Assembly (NCBI RefSeq): GCF_008710145.1 | Contig: NZ_VYKL01000028.1 | Location: 62,001-126,000 of the forward strand | Source of the DNA: Niallia endozanthoxylica | Lineage (GTDB): Bacteria > Bacillota > Bacilli > Bacillales > Cytobacillaceae | Length of the DNA: 64,000 nucleotides | Direction: 5' to 3' | Shown here: piece by piece, positions 36,960-46,349 of the stretch | How the letters are laid out: every line of letters starts with the position of its first letter | Numbering within the stretch: the stretch's first letter is position 1 | The notes under the pieces: model-generated | Seen by the model: only the letters and a program-made list of their open reading frames with translations | Database searches by the model: none | Told to the model about the DNA's origin: nothing | Translations under genes and position numbers: made by a program

Positions 36960-37534
36960 TCCATGAGTATGAGGCGGTCAATTGGAATAAGCCAACAAGT
37001 GAACTGGCCCAAGTGTTTTGGGACCAGCAATGGAAGCAAATTTGGTTTCCAGAAGAAATCGCCGTCAGTAAAGACGTGAAACAGTGGCAAGGCTTTGAAC
37101 ATCAGGATACATACAAAAAAGTATTTGCTGGATTAACGTTGCTTGATACGATTCAAACCAATATTGGCATGAATCAGATTGCTGCCTATGCAACGGATTT
37201 ACAGGAAAAGGCTGTCTTCACGGTTTTTGCCGCTTTTGAAGCGATTCATGCAAAATCTTACTCCTATATTTTTACAACCTTATGTACCAACACCGAAATC
37301 GACGAGCTTTTTGAATGGGTGAAGAAAAATGAGTATCTGCAATACAAAGCAAATAAAATTAGCGATATGTATAACAAGATAGAAGAAGGAAATGCAGAAA
37401 GCCTTTGGAAAGCGATGTTTTCCTCTGTCTTGCTTGAATCTTTCTTATTTTACTCAGGCTTCTTCTATCCCTTATATTTAGGCGGGCAAGGTTTCCTGCG
37501 TAATAGTGCGGAAGTTATTTCACTTATCTTGCGT
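36947..37534 (+). CDS. nrdF: Class Ib ribonucleotide reductase beta subunit, exon 1
   Basis: 196 codons from ATG 36947, behind GAGGAG at 8 bases and overlapping the nrdE end by 13 bases. Includes WFPEEIAVSKD, FAAFEAIHAKSYSYIF (metal-ligand Glu and His with the nearby radical region), and LLESFLFYSGFFYPLYL. The frame ends at LILR followed by an apparent TAA that belongs to a group I intron. A GTG at 36938 also opens the frame but overlaps the ribosome site. Confidence 0.95.
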
Positions 37535-37830
37535 TAAACTAGTGGCGCAAGTAAAACTCTTTGAATTCAAGAAATACCCTAACGTAAAGACGAGGGCAAT
37601 CTTGAGCCAAGATTAATTATCTCTATAAATATATAGAGGCTAATTAATAAGGTGCAACGACCATCGAAAGCACATGCGAAACATGGAAGCGAGTAGAGTA
37701 GAGCGCAAGTCAATAATGGCGTTCGAAGCGGAGAGACATAGAAATATGTATGAAATGGTCTGAACTTATAAGAAATTATAAGCAGTGTGAATTCACGGCA
37801 TAGGTCTGACGAACTTATGTGAACATATTG
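37535..37830 (+). ncRNA. Group I self-splicing intron in nrdF (296 nt, no ORF)
   Basis: P1 pairs the exon end CTTGCGT (37528-37534) with GCGCAAG (37545-37551), seven pairs with U-G at the splice site. Q is GCAATCTTGAGCCAAG, R is GGTGCAACGACCATCG and S holds ATGGTC. P7 forms between GACCAT 37659-37664 and ATGGTC 37755-37760. The intron ends in G at 37830. Splicing joins CGT to GAC, giving the invariant LRDESIHG. No endonuclease frame. Confidence 0.93.
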
Positions 37831-38235
37831 GACGAATCCATTCACGGTGTAGCCGTAGGTTTTTTTGCACAAAATATATTCAAGCAATTTTCAAAGGAAA
37901 AGCAGGATGAGCTGCAAATATGGGGCTATGAACTATTACTTGATCTATATCAAAACGAAATGCAGTATACCGATGATGTCTATGCGGAAACAGGCTTATC
38001 ACCTGAGGTTAAAGCCTATGTACGCTATAACGCGAATAAAGCGTTAATGAATGTCGGATTTGAACCGATGTTTCCAGAGGAAGAAGTCAATCCCATTGTA
38101 ATGAACGGGATTCGGAATGAAGGCTCTACGTATGATTTCTTTTCACAAAAAGGTTCTACCTATGCCAAAGCGAAGGTAGCTCCTATTACAGATGACACCT
38201 TTCAGTTTGATAGATTAGAAGAGATAAAAAAATGA
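37831..38235 (+). CDS. nrdF: Class Ib ribonucleotide reductase beta subunit, exon 2
   Basis: 134 codons beginning DESIHGVAVGFFAQ, which carry the second-site metal ligands (Glu and His), and ending with the usual C-terminal tail (FDRLEEIKK) that docks onto NrdE. Joined NrdF is 330 residues, the typical size. The intron interrupts the most conserved motif of the protein, so splicing is essential for activity. Confidence 0.94.
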   Translation, partial: DESIHGVAVGFFAQNIFKQFSKEKQDELQIWGYELLLDLYQNEMQYTDDVYAETGLSPEVKAYVRYNANKALMNVGFEPMFPEEEVNPIVMNGIRNEGSTYDFFSQKGSTYAKAKVAPITDDTFQFDRLEEIKK

Positions 38236-38263
38236 ATTAGCCATATAAAATGAAACTTTTATC

Positions 38264-38288
38264 AGTGGGGGTTTCTTCATCCCCCACT
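38264..38288 (+). terminator. Hairpin after nrdF
   Basis: AGTGGGGG and CCCCCACT arms, 9-base loop, no clear T-run. The stretch 38289-38409 holds no gene that I recognise; its minus strand reads a short CHICG-containing peptide of doubtful meaning. Confidence 0.5.
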
Positions 38289-38409
38289 AATGGTTAGTTG
38301 AGGCCCATAGGATGCGGTCACACGGATATTGCCACAAATGTGGCATTCTTCCACGAATCGGTCTTTACGGGCAATTGACCTCCCCACCTATCTTCTTTAA
38401 ATACCTAAC

Positions 38410-40467
38410 CTACCTTCTATCCCAAAAACGCCGGGTAGTGATAGCAGAGACAAATTCTTTTCCGAAGTCTTGGTTTTCCTTGACAAAAACCACACCAGCT
38501 AAATGATTGTAGTCCGAGGACTGGATAAAGGACTGTCCCGTTGTTGCCACACCAATCGGCTTATAGTATTTGTAGGCTCCATTAATAAACTCAGTAACGT
38601 GAAAATTGAAGGCCGTTTGATTCTCTGTTTGCCCGCCAACTACATAAATGGAGTCATAAAGGGCATGATGTGTGGAAACAAATATTTGATCTATTTTCAT
38701 TTTTGTGCCATCGTCACCTGTAACGATACCAAGCTTTTCACTAATACATTCAACGAAAACACCATGCTGTTTTAACGTTTTAATAGTATTTTTTACCTCT
38801 TGCCCATTAAAACCATTTCCAATTAGTACACCCACTTTTAAGGTATGGGGATAACGCAGTGTATTCTCTTGGCTTACTGCAGGGGAAGACGCTGTAATGG
38901 GAACATGCTGACCGGTTGGCGGATTTACTCCTATATTATCGGCAATGATTGTCGCCATTTCCTTATCAACGTTCACAAACATATCGACTACCTGTTGGCG
39001 AATAGATTCCCTTTTCACTTTAGCGAGTTCAAAACTGAATGCTTCAATAATATGCTGCTTCTCAACAGGAGACATACTATTCCAAAATAACCTCGCATGC
39101 GAAAAGAAATCCTTGAAGGAGTCACTGCTTGCCTTAACCTTTGGCCCTTCTACATGCTCCGGATAATGTTCAAATCCCCCTTCCTCTCTAGGGGTTGGAC
39201 CAGGTGTATTATTGGCTATAGAGTTTTTATAATAGTTTACTTGATCCACATCAATCCGATATCTGCTATAGCTGTCACGCTGATTATTATGAAAAGGACA
39301 AAGTGATTTGTTAATCGGCAAATCAGGGTAATTGGACCCACCAAGCCTGTGCTGCTGTGTCAATTTATAGGTGAATGTCCTTCCCTGCAAAATAGGATCA
39401 TTGCTAAAGTTGATTCCCGGAACAAGATTGGTTACATCAAATGCAACTTGCTCTGTTTCGGCGAAGAAATTATCAACATTTCGATTCAATGTCATTTTCC
39501 CGATTTTTTCAACAGGCACCAGTTCCTCAGGCCAAAGCTTTGTTGGGTCAATCACATCAAAATCAAATGTATGCTCATCTTCTTCCGCAATCATCTGCAC
39601 ACCCAATTCATATTCAGGATACGCACCACGCTCAATCGCTTCCCTTAGATCTCGTCTATGGTAATCAGGGTCCACTCCCCCAATGACTAATGACTCCTCA
39701 TTGAGTAAGGAATGGACACCTAGGACAGGCTTCCAATGAAACCGCACAAAGTGCGCTTTTCCCTGTTCATTGACAAATCGAAAGATATTGATACCGAACC
39801 CTTCCATCATTCGCCAGCTTCTTGGAACCGCTCGATCTGACATCGACCACATCACAAAATGGGCGGATTCTTGATTATTCGCTATAAAATCCCAAAAGTT
39901 ATCGTGTGCGGCCGAGGCAGTCGGCATATCGTTATGCGGTTCCGGTTTTAGAGCATGCTGTGAATCCACAAATTTAAACGCATCATGAATAACAAATACA
40001 GGAAATTGAAGTCCTAATAAATCGTAATTTCCTTCCTCTGTATAAAACTTAACCGCAAAGCCGCGTATATCCCGTGCAGTATCCATAGAACCCTTGCTGC
40101 CTTGTACGGTAGAAAATCGCACAAATACAGGCGTTTTTTCCCCCGGTTCCCGTAAAAAGCCAGCCTTTGTATACTCTTTCATTGACTTATACGATTCAAA
40201 TTCTCCATGCACGCCAAATCCTCTAGCATGCACGACTCTTTCAGGGATTCGTTCTGTGTCAAAGTGCATCTGTTTTTGAAAAAAATGAAAATCCTGCATT
40301 AATATAGGACCGCGGTCTCCCGCTTTTAAGGTGTTCTCATTATTTGAAACCTTTAACCCTTCATTTGTTGTTATTTTCTTACCGGCATTTTCTGCACGGA
40401 ATTGATCTAGCTGTTCATTTTTTCTGTTTCTATCGTCTTTTTTGTTATCTTCTGATGATTTCCCCAT
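38410..40467 (-). CDS. katE: Large-subunit (HPII-type) catalase
   Basis: 685 residues, the clade-2 size. The catalytic His region reads VVHARGFGVHGEF, then VRFSTVQGSKGSMDTARDIRG and FPVFVIHD. The haem ligand region is in the middle (the Tyr motif is less obvious by eye). The last ~150 residues form the flavodoxin/DJ-1-like domain of HPII enzymes (LKVGVLIGNGFNGQEVK...IYVVGGQ). It dismutates H2O2. In B. subtilis the comparable KatE belongs to the general-stress regulon; that regulation is inference here. Confidence 0.93.
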   Translation of the reverse strand: MGKSSEDNKKDDRNRKNEQLDQFRAENAGKKITTNEGLKVSNNENTLKAGDRGPILMQDFHFFQKQMHFDTERIPERVVHARGFGVHGEFESYKSMKEYTKAGFLREPGEKTPVFVRFSTVQGSKGSMDTARDIRGFAVKFYTEEGNYDLLGLQFPVFVIHDAFKFVDSQHALKPEPHNDMPTASAAHDNFWDFIANNQESAHFVMWSMSDRAVPRSWRMMEGFGINIFRFVNEQGKAHFVRFHWKPVLGVHSLLNEESLVIGGVDPDYHRRDLREAIERGAYPEYELGVQMIAEEDEHTFDFDVIDPTKLWPEELVPVEKIGKMTLNRNVDNFFAETEQVAFDVTNLVPGINFSNDPILQGRTFTYKLTQQHRLGGSNYPDLPINKSLCPFHNNQRDSYSRYRIDVDQVNYYKNSIANNTPGPTPREEGGFEHYPEHVEGPKVKASSDSFKDFFSHARLFWNSMSPVEKQHIIEAFSFELAKVKRESIRQQVVDMFVNVDKEMATIIADNIGVNPPTGQHVPITASSPAVSQENTLRYPHTLKVGVLIGNGFNGQEVKNTIKTLKQHGVFVECISEKLGIVTGDDGTKMKIDQIFVSTHHALYDSIYVVGGQTENQTAFNFHVTEFINGAYKYYKPIGVATTGQSFIQSSDYNHLAGVVFVKENQDFGKEFVSAITTRRFWDRR

Positions 40468-40552
40468 GTCATCACCTGCCCCAGGAGTTTAAGGTGTAAC
40501 CCATTCATATGTATGCAAGTTAATGGCTCTTATACCTTTATTTATAATGGTT

Positions 40553-40630
40553 GAAAAACGCGGGGATTGGTACTCATGTTTCATTTTTAGGGAATGATTT
40601 CTTATTCATGAAACCGTCCTTGCGGTTCTG
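40553..40630. repeat. TGAAAC palindromic repeat, copy 4 (degenerate)
   Basis: TTGAAAAACGCGGGGA, CATGTTTC, central AGGGAATGATTTC, ATGAAACCGTCC and a rearranged right end. It lies in the divergent spacer between katE and a DUF3231 gene. Confidence 0.5.
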
Positions 40631-40704
40631 AATAAGAGCAACAATGGTATGAATCTTCCATAAATTAGACAACCTAAAATCAATGATTTTAGGGAGGAAT
40701 ATTT

Positions 40705-41700
40705 ATGCCAGAAAAAGCAGCCATTACATCATCAGAATTAGGAACATTATGGCTTACGTATCAAGAAAAAACAATGATTCTGAGAATGTTAGAGTATTTT
40801 ATAGAGAAAGCAGATGATGAAAAAGCCAAGGATATTATGACTCTTTTGCATGAAGAGCTTGAAAGCTATGTTGGTAAAATCATTCAAATCTATGAAAAGG
40901 AAGGCGCTGTTATACCAGTTGGATATACAGAACAAGATGTAAATAAGAATGTCCCCAAGCTGTATGATAATGGGTTTGACATTATGTTTGTTCGCCTTTT
41001 AAAAGAAATCAGTATGGGGATGCATTCATTAAATTTGACCATGACGTTTCGAGAAGATATAAATAGGCTTTTTGAAGACCTTACGGCTCTCTCTCAAAAG
41101 TATTTTAGAATTTGCTCTCAATATTTGCTGGAAAAAGGATTACTTGTTCGATCTCCTTACGTCTCGATGCCAAAATTAGTTGAGTTTGTTAAAGATAACA
41201 GTTATTTAGGTGGAGGAGCTCTAAATCCATTGGGCAAGAAAAGAACATTGAATACAGTAGAGGTTTCTCACCTTTATAAAGCAATTGAATCCAATCTGAC
41301 AGGCTTAAAATTGATTTTAGGTTTTGCACAATGTGCAGCTGATGAAGAGGTTCAGAAATTCTTCCATGAAGGAGAAGAACTGGCTAAAGGCATTATTAAA
41401 GAATTAAGTGAAGTCATGATTGAAACCAACCTTTCTATTCCTCAAACTCCAGGAGGAAATCCAACGCGTTCAACAGTTGCTCCCTTTTCTGATAAGCTCA
41501 TGATGTATTGCACAAGTCTTTTCTGCAGCTTTTCTATGGGAAGTAATTCACTCGGAACCGCTTTTAGTTTACGTAATGACTTGCCCCCCAAAATGGCAGT
41601 CTTCATGAAAGATATTTTTGAATATGCCCACAAGGGTGCGAAAATCATGATTAAAAATGGTTGGATGGAAGAACCGCCTCAAATGGAAGATCGTAAATGA
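40705..41700 (+). CDS. DUF3231 protein
   Basis: 331 residues built from two ~165-residue helical halves, each starting like LGTLWLTYQEKTMILRMLEYF and LNTVEVSHLYKAIESNLTGL. It ends NDLPPKMAVFMKDIFEYAHK, GAKIMIKNGWMEEPPQMEDR, the family signature tail. DUF3231 proteins occur in spore-formers; their function is not established. AGGGAGG precedes the ATG. Its TGA stop is the first three bases of palindromic repeat copy 5. Confidence 0.88.
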   Translation: MPEKAAITSSELGTLWLTYQEKTMILRMLEYFIEKADDEKAKDIMTLLHEELESYVGKIIQIYEKEGAVIPVGYTEQDVNKNVPKLYDNGFDIMFVRLLKEISMGMHSLNLTMTFREDINRLFEDLTALSQKYFRICSQYLLEKGLLVRSPYVSMPKLVEFVKDNSYLGGGALNPLGKKRTLNTVEVSHLYKAIESNLTGLKLILGFAQCAADEEVQKFFHEGEELAKGIIKELSEVMIETNLSIPQTPGGNPTRSTVAPFSDKLMMYCTSLFCSFSMGSNSLGTAFSLRNDLPPKMAVFMKDIFEYAHKGAKIMIKNGWMEEPPQMEDRK

Positions 41701-41768
41701 AACGCGGGAGGGATCTGACGTTTCGTTTTAAGGAAAATATTTCCTCTGTGAAACGGCAGAACCTTCCG

Positions 41769-42036
41769 AGACTGCTGAATAAATATAAAAATGAATTTTA
41801 ATCGGTAGTATATAACAGAAGCATCCTAATTGATAGGACAGCTCTATTGGGCTTGTCAGAAAGAGGCCTTGATTTGGACAAACATAATAGATTTCCATGA
41901 AAATCTGTCAGAATAAGGCCTTGATTTGGACAAACATAATAGATTTCCATGAAAACCTGTCAGAAAGAGGTCTTGATTTTGACAAACATAAATAGATTTC
42001 CATGAAAATCTGTCAGAAAAGTGTTTTTCAGCAGTC
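41769..42036. mobile_element. MITE-like element, copy A
   Basis: Ends GACTGCTGAATAA and TTTTTCAGCAGTC are terminal inverted repeats. Flanking GAACCKTCC copies look like a 9-bp target duplication inside a palindromic repeat. The first ~85 bp (ATAAAAATGAATTTTAATCG, GTAGTATATAACAGAAGC, ATCCTAATTGATA) recur inverted in copy B (46.4-46.5 kb). It encodes nothing. Confidence 0.8.
41854..42010. repeat. Three tandem 52-53 bp repeats inside the MITE
   Basis: Units begin TGTCAGAA at 41854, 41906, 41958 and (partial) 42011. Each carries CTTGATTTGGACAAACATAA then TAGATTTCCATGAAAA. Only one diverged unit is present in MITE copy B. Confidence 0.85.
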
Positions 42037-42061
42037 CTGAACCGTCCCGCTGTTTCAATGA

Positions 42062-44359
42062 TTATTCCGTTTTCGCAAGCAATCTTTCTCTTGTTTGTTC
42101 GGCAGCTTCAACCATTACCGCCAGTGCTGCAACGGTTTCATCCATCCCCCGTGTTTTTAACCCGCAATCAGGGTTGATCCAGAACAGCTTTGGATTAAGG
42201 ACTTGAAGGGCACGGTCAATGTTTCTTGTTATCTCTTCAAGCGTTGGTACACGCGGGCTATGAATATCGTATACACCAAGTCCGATACCTTTGCTATACG
42301 TATTTTCTTCAAAGGCATGAATCAATTCCCCATGACTTCTGGATGTTTCAATTGAAATCACATCTGCATCAAGTGCTGTAATCGCATCAATAATCTCTTT
42401 GAAATCCGAATAACACATATGGGTATGAATTTGTGTTTCATTTTGTACGGATGTGGTCGCAAGTTTAAACGCATAGACTGCTGCGTTCAAATAGCTTTCC
42501 CATTTTTCCTGTTTAAGCGGCAGCCCCTCACGAATGGCCGGTTCATCCACTTGAATCATACAGATTCCGTTTTCTTCAAGGGTTTCCACTTCTTTTCGAA
42601 GCGCAAGGGCAATTTGATTGGCCACCTCATAGCGTGAAATATCATCTCGGACAAACGACCAGTTTAGTATCGTAATAGGACCTGTAAGCATTCCTTTAAC
42701 AGGCTTGGTTGTTAACGATTGGGCATATTCCGTTTCTTTGACTGTCATCGGTTCTTGATAAGATACGTCCCCATAGATAAGCGGCGGCTTGACGCAACGG
42801 GAGCCATACGACTGTACCCAACCGAATTGGGTGAATTGAAAACCAGCTAATTTTTCACCAAAATATTCAACCATATCTGTCCGTTCAAATTCTCCATGTA
42901 CCAACACATCCAGGCCAAGTTCCTCTTGAATCTCTATCCATTTTTTAATTTCAGCTTTTATATACTCCTCATATTTCGCATCGGTTAACTCACCTTTACG
43001 CCAATTTAAACGCTGTTTTCTCACTTCTTGTGTTTGTGGAAAGCTGCCGATTGTTGTCGTTGGAAGAAGCGGCAATTGAAACATCTCTTCTTGAACCTCT
43101 TGACGGACATGAAAGGCTGCCTCACGTTCAGCTCTATACGTATTCAAGTTTTGAATGGCTTCTTGAACTTGTGTATGGTTTCGAGAGGCTGAATGATTTA
43201 AGGCTTGAATCGCTTTTGTACTTGCTGCGATTTCGTTCTGTATCGTTTCTTTCCCATCCTGTAAGCCTTTTGCAAGGATAACCGTTTCCTCTAATTTTTC
43301 ATCTGCAAATGATAGAGCCTCTTTTAACAATTCATCAAGTGTTTCTTCGTTCTTAACGGTTATCGGTACATGCAACAAACTTGATGAAGGCTGAACAATC
43401 AGACGGTCTTTTGACACAACCTCCGCAATCTCTTCAAGAAGAGAATACTTTTCATCAAGATTGGCCCGCCAGATGTTACGCCCATCAATGATTCCAGCAG
43501 CAAGCACTTTATCTTTTGGGAAACCGTACGTTTTCAAAGCTGTCAAGTTCTGTCCATGATCGTGTACAAAATCAAGCCCAATTCCTTGAACAGGAAGGGA
43601 AATCACTTCTTCATAATGGTCAATGCTTTCAAAATACGTTTGTAAAATGACCTTTACATTCGGTGCCGCTCTATGCAGCTGTTGATAAACATCGTTAAAT
43701 ACTGCCAGTTCTTCCTCTGAAATCGTTTTAGCTAAAATCGGCTCATCGATTTGTACCCAATTAACACCTTCTTCTTGTAATTCTCGTAAAATGGCAGCGT
43801 AAAGTGGGACAAATTGATTGACAATGGTTTTAAACTCACTCGCCTCATAGCCTTTTGATAGTTTGACAAATGTGACTGGTCCTAAGATTACAGGCTTTCC
43901 ATCAATATCCAGTTTTTGTTTCGCCTCTTTGTAAAATTGAAGCGGACGGTTTTCGACAAGAGCAGGAACGACTCCGTTTAATTCTGGAACAATATAGTGA
44001 TAGTTTGTGTTAAACCATTTGGTCATCTCAGAAGCAACCGCACCGTTCGTGCCTCGCGCTATATCAAAATACGTTTCTAGCGATACTTTTCCTCCGCTGT
44101 ATTCAAAGCGTGTCGGTACAAGACCAAACATCACAGCTGTATCGAGCACATGATCATACAGACTAAAGTCTCCAACGGGGATTAAGTCAATCCCTTGTTC
44201 CTTTTGCTTCTGAAGAGAAGAAAGGCGAATCTCCTCTATTTGTTGTAAAAATGCCTTTTTTTCTAATTTACCTGCCCAAAACTGTTCAAGGGCTTTTTTC
44301 CATTCCCGTTTTTCACCAATTCTTGGATAACCTACATTCGAACTTCTTACTCTATTCAT
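42062..44359 (-). CDS. metE: Cobalamin-independent methionine synthase
   Basis: 765 residues, the two-barrel MetE. The N-terminal half begins [17 protein letters not shown]. The C-terminal catalytic half has [48 protein letters not shown] (zinc ligands His and Cys) and [10 protein letters not shown] (zinc Cys). It transfers methyl from methyl-tetrahydrofolate-glutamate to homocysteine. The ATG at 44359 is preceded by AAGGAG at about 12 bases; the frame also opens at a TTG (44401) in the terminator. A cobalamin riboswitch lies upstream. Confidence 0.95.
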   Translation of the reverse strand: MNRVRSSNVGYPRIGEKREWKKALEQFWAGKLEKKAFLQQIEEIRLSSLQKQKEQGIDLIPVGDFSLYDHVLDTAVMFGLVPTRFEYSGGKVSLETYFDIARGTNGAVASEMTKWFNTNYHYIVPELNGVVPALVENRPLQFYKEAKQKLDIDGKPVILGPVTFVKLSKGYEASEFKTIVNQFVPLYAAILRELQEEGVNWVQIDEPILAKTISEEELAVFNDVYQQLHRAAPNVKVILQTYFESIDHYEEVISLPVQGIGLDFVHDHGQNLTALKTYGFPKDKVLAAGIIDGRNIWRANLDEKYSLLEEIAEVVSKDRLIVQPSSSLLHVPITVKNEETLDELLKEALSFADEKLEETVILAKGLQDGKETIQNEIAASTKAIQALNHSASRNHTQVQEAIQNLNTYRAEREAAFHVRQEVQEEMFQLPLLPTTTIGSFPQTQEVRKQRLNWRKGELTDAKYEEYIKAEIKKWIEIQEELGLDVLVHGEFERTDMVEYFGEKLAGFQFTQFGWVQSYGSRCVKPPLIYGDVSYQEPMTVKETEYAQSLTTKPVKGMLTGPITILNWSFVRDDISRYEVANQIALALRKEVETLEENGICMIQVDEPAIREGLPLKQEKWESYLNAAVYAFKLATTSVQNETQIHTHMCYSDFKEIIDAITALDADVISIETSRSHGELIHAFEENTYSKGIGLGVYDIHSPRVPTLEEITRNIDRALQVLNPKLFWINPDCGLKTRGMDETVAALAVMVEAAEQTRERLLAKTE

Positions 44360-44403
44360 TGTTTGATGACACTCCTTGTATGATGGTATTCTTGTCTGCA
44401 ACT

Positions 44404-44440
44404 AAAAAAATCTCCCTTTTCCTATAGAAAAGAGAGATTC
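44404..44440 (-). terminator. Riboswitch expression-platform terminator (metE)
   Basis: On the minus strand AATCTCTCTTTTC and GAAAAGGGAGATT form a strong stem followed by TTTTTT, between the riboswitch and metE. Confidence 0.88.
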
Positions 44441-44526
44441 ATACGCATAGTTAACTAGAGTTGAGACAATCTGATTTTCTCAACACGTATTCCTCACCCC
44501 TCTCTATACACCCGTAGAGTACAAGT

Positions 44527-44712
44527 GAATACAACAGACAGGTCTCCTGGCTTAGGTTCATTGCTCCTTATCCCTTCCCATTTCAATCTATATGAAACAG
44601 TGGTTTTAATGATAAGTCGCTCCCCATTACAGTGGCGGGACCGCGCCGGACTTTCACCGGTCTTCCCTTTTAAGCTGAGTACATGATGTACACAGCATCT
44701 GATGCATTTTTT
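44527..44712 (-). promoter_or_regulatory. Cobalamin (B12) riboswitch upstream of metE
   Basis: On the minus strand: GGGAAGACCGGTGAAAGTCC, GGCGCGGTCCCGCCACTGTA, GGGGAGCGAC, GGGAAGG, then CTAAGCCAGGAGACCTGTCT (B12 box). This matches the cobalamin-riboswitch layout fully. With the terminator downstream, adenosylcobalamin should shut off metE when B12 is available. Confidence 0.95.
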
Positions 44713-44839
44713 ATTAAGTTTTAATAGATTTAAATAAAAATGTTTTATATTTTATAATATTTTGAATGTGATAATCATATTAGCATGATACACACAGGCT
44801 GTCAAAAGAGTTTTTAAAAAAATGAAACACAGAGACTGT

Positions 44840-45694
44840 TCAATCTTCGACTTCAACTAAGAAGACGCGGTCTTTGAAACGCCCCTTCGATTTAGCCTTT
44901 TGTTTTCTAACCTTTTCCACTTCTTGCATGGTTACTCCATGATACTCAGCCATCGATTGAATCACTTCAACTAAATCAGCTAATTCTTCTATAATCTCTT
45001 TCTGGTTCTTTGCTTGTGCATACTCATCTAATTCCTCATATGCTTTTCTTTTTAATTCAAAAATAAATTCTTGATGATCTAATATTCTACTTCTATACCT
45101 TTTGCCATTTTTCTCAAGAATAGCGGGAATTTCATCACGGACAAGTTTATTATGTACTTGAAACGTTTTATTTGTGCTGTAAGGTTGGGTTTTTCCTTTG
45201 ACCCATTGACGAAAGAAATTCCAATCTTTTACCGTGCCATCTTCATTTAATATTCCTAAAAAGACGCCGTCCCCCTTACCTACTTGCCAAATGGCATGTG
45301 CCGAATTAAGCTTGTCCGTTATTCCATACTGCATGACATATTCGATAAAAGCTTGTTTTCCTGGCTTTGTTTGTTGTGAAACATAGGCCACCAAATAGAT
45401 ATCGATACAACTAGGTCCCCATTCGTTTGGTTCATGCTGTAGAATGTGTTCTTTAATGATAGTAATCTTCTTCTCCGTCGTTTGAAATAAAATCCGATCC
45501 TTCATTTTATCTATACGATACGCTGTATAACTTCTTTTTTCCCATTGTTTAAGTGTAGACTCATCTCCATTGGCGGAATCTAGTTTTTCAAGCATATTTT
45601 TAAGATTGCAGACCGTTGGAATCACGTTGTTATAGATGTTTCGACCTCTAATATGGTTAGGTAAAGAAAAGGAATTATCTAATAAATTGATCAT
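44840..45694 (-). CDS. Protein with C-terminal MazG-like/phosphoribosyl-ATP pyrophosphohydrolase-type domain
   Basis: 284 residues. The C-terminal ~110 residues (HNKLVRDEIPAILEKNGKRY, then ELKRKAYEELDEYAQAKNQK and EIIEELADLVEVIQSMAEYH) are the all-alpha NTP pyrophosphatase fold with EExxE...EExxD metal-binding acidic residues. The N-terminal ~170 residues are a separate domain that I do not recognise. AAGGTGATA precedes the ATG. The stop abuts a partial copy of the palindromic repeat (TGAAACACAGAGACTGTTC at 44823-44841). Confidence 0.72.
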   Translation of the reverse strand: MINLLDNSFSLPNHIRGRNIYNNVIPTVCNLKNMLEKLDSANGDESTLKQWEKRSYTAYRIDKMKDRILFQTTEKKITIIKEHILQHEPNEWGPSCIDIYLVAYVSQQTKPGKQAFIEYVMQYGITDKLNSAHAIWQVGKGDGVFLGILNEDGTVKDWNFFRQWVKGKTQPYSTNKTFQVHNKLVRDEIPAILEKNGKRYRSRILDHQEFIFELKRKAYEELDEYAQAKNQKEIIEELADLVEVIQSMAEYHGVTMQEVEKVRKQKAKSKGRFKDRVFLVEVED

Positions 45695-45720
45695 ATACTA
45701 TCACCTTCAATCTTTTCGTA

Positions 45721-45802
45721 TGGAAATGCGGGGATGGTTCTGCCATTTCATTTTCAGGAAATTATTCCCTATTAATGAAACGTGAACCGACCCTACGTTT
45801 CA
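45721..45802. repeat. TGAAAC palindromic repeat, copy 6
   Basis: GGAAATGCGGGGATGGTTCT, central CAGGAAATTATTCCC, ATGAAACGTGAACCGACCC and ACGTTTCA. Read on the minus strand it begins TGAAACGTAGGG, and that TGA (45802-45800) is the stop codon of the DUF4306 gene. Confidence 0.82.
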
Positions 45803-46282
45803 TTCCGTTTTCATCCTCTTAATTCTTATCGTAACCGTCAAATAAGTAATAAGCCCCGTTAACAAACAAAATAAACCACAAACGGTGAACAGACCGAACA
45901 TTTTTTGACCGCCATCTGTTAAAGAGCCAAAACTGAAATAGCCTAGTGAAAATAATACCCCGCTGATTATGAAAAGATAAAAAGCAAACCATTTCCTTAC
46001 TTTTTTAAAGAGAAGGTTTCCTAATAAGATGAGCAGATATAAACCGCTCACAATCATAATCATGGGAAATGTGGGTCGATATTGGGCTGCATAAATAAAA
46101 AAATCCCATTGCAGAATATCGCTTGATTCATGAACATGTCCAACCATCCACTGAGTAATGGGTGTGGAATTCCGCCACTCTGAAGGACGATTTAGAAGAG
46201 CACTTCCTTCATACCAAGCAGCAAGAAAGGAAAATAAAAAAGCACCAGAGGCAATACAGAACTGAAAGATAAATCGCAACAT
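45800..46282 (-). CDS. DUF4306 membrane protein
   Basis: 160 residues from ATG 46282 (GGGAGG 9 bases upstream; the longer frame from 46441 runs through a repeat). Four hydrophobic segments: FIFQFCIASGAFLFSFLAAW, a central pair around FPMIMIVSGLYLLILLGNLL and KWFAFYLFIISGVLFSLGYF, and the C-terminal MFGLFTVCGLFCLLTGLITY. The loop SEWRNSTPITQW matches the DUF4306 pattern. Function unknown. Its stop codon lies in a palindromic repeat. Confidence 0.75.
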   Translation of the reverse strand: MLRFIFQFCIASGAFLFSFLAAWYEGSALLNRPSEWRNSTPITQWMVGHVHESSDILQWDFFIYAAQYRPTFPMIMIVSGLYLLILLGNLLFKKVRKWFAFYLFIISGVLFSLGYFSFGSLTDGGQKMFGLFTVCGLFCLLTGLITYLTVTIRIKRMKTE

Positions 46283-46349
46283 GAAAAATAACCTCCCACA
46301 TAGGATTTGATGACTTTCTTTTCGTTGTACTCTGGCTGAGTGAAATGTG

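Larger units (their letters stand above)
41698..42057. repeat. TGAAAC palindromic repeat, copy 5, split by a MITE
   Basis: The left part (TGAAACGCGGGAGGGATCTG, AAGGAAAATATTTCC, TGAAACGGCAGAACCTTCC) ends at about 41768. The right part (GAACCGTCCCGCTGTTTC) resumes at 42040. The intervening ~268 bp is a miniature inverted-repeat element flanked by GAACCTTCC/GAACCGTCC. The first TGA is the stop of the DUF3231 gene. Confidence 0.82.

Noticed and set aside
38289-38409. Minus-strand peptide with CHICG after nrdF, considered as a TnpB zinc-ribbon end
   Set aside because: Only about 35 codons, no second CxxC pair or RuvC motif, no element ends found.
41854-42010. Possible CRISPR array
   Set aside because: Units are contiguous tandem repeats with no unique spacers and lie inside a MITE; no cas genes.
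44823-44841. Full palindromic repeat copy after the MazG-like gene
   Set aside because: Only the TGAAACACAGAGACTGTTC half is present; listed as a partial copy in the neighbouring gene entry and not counted.
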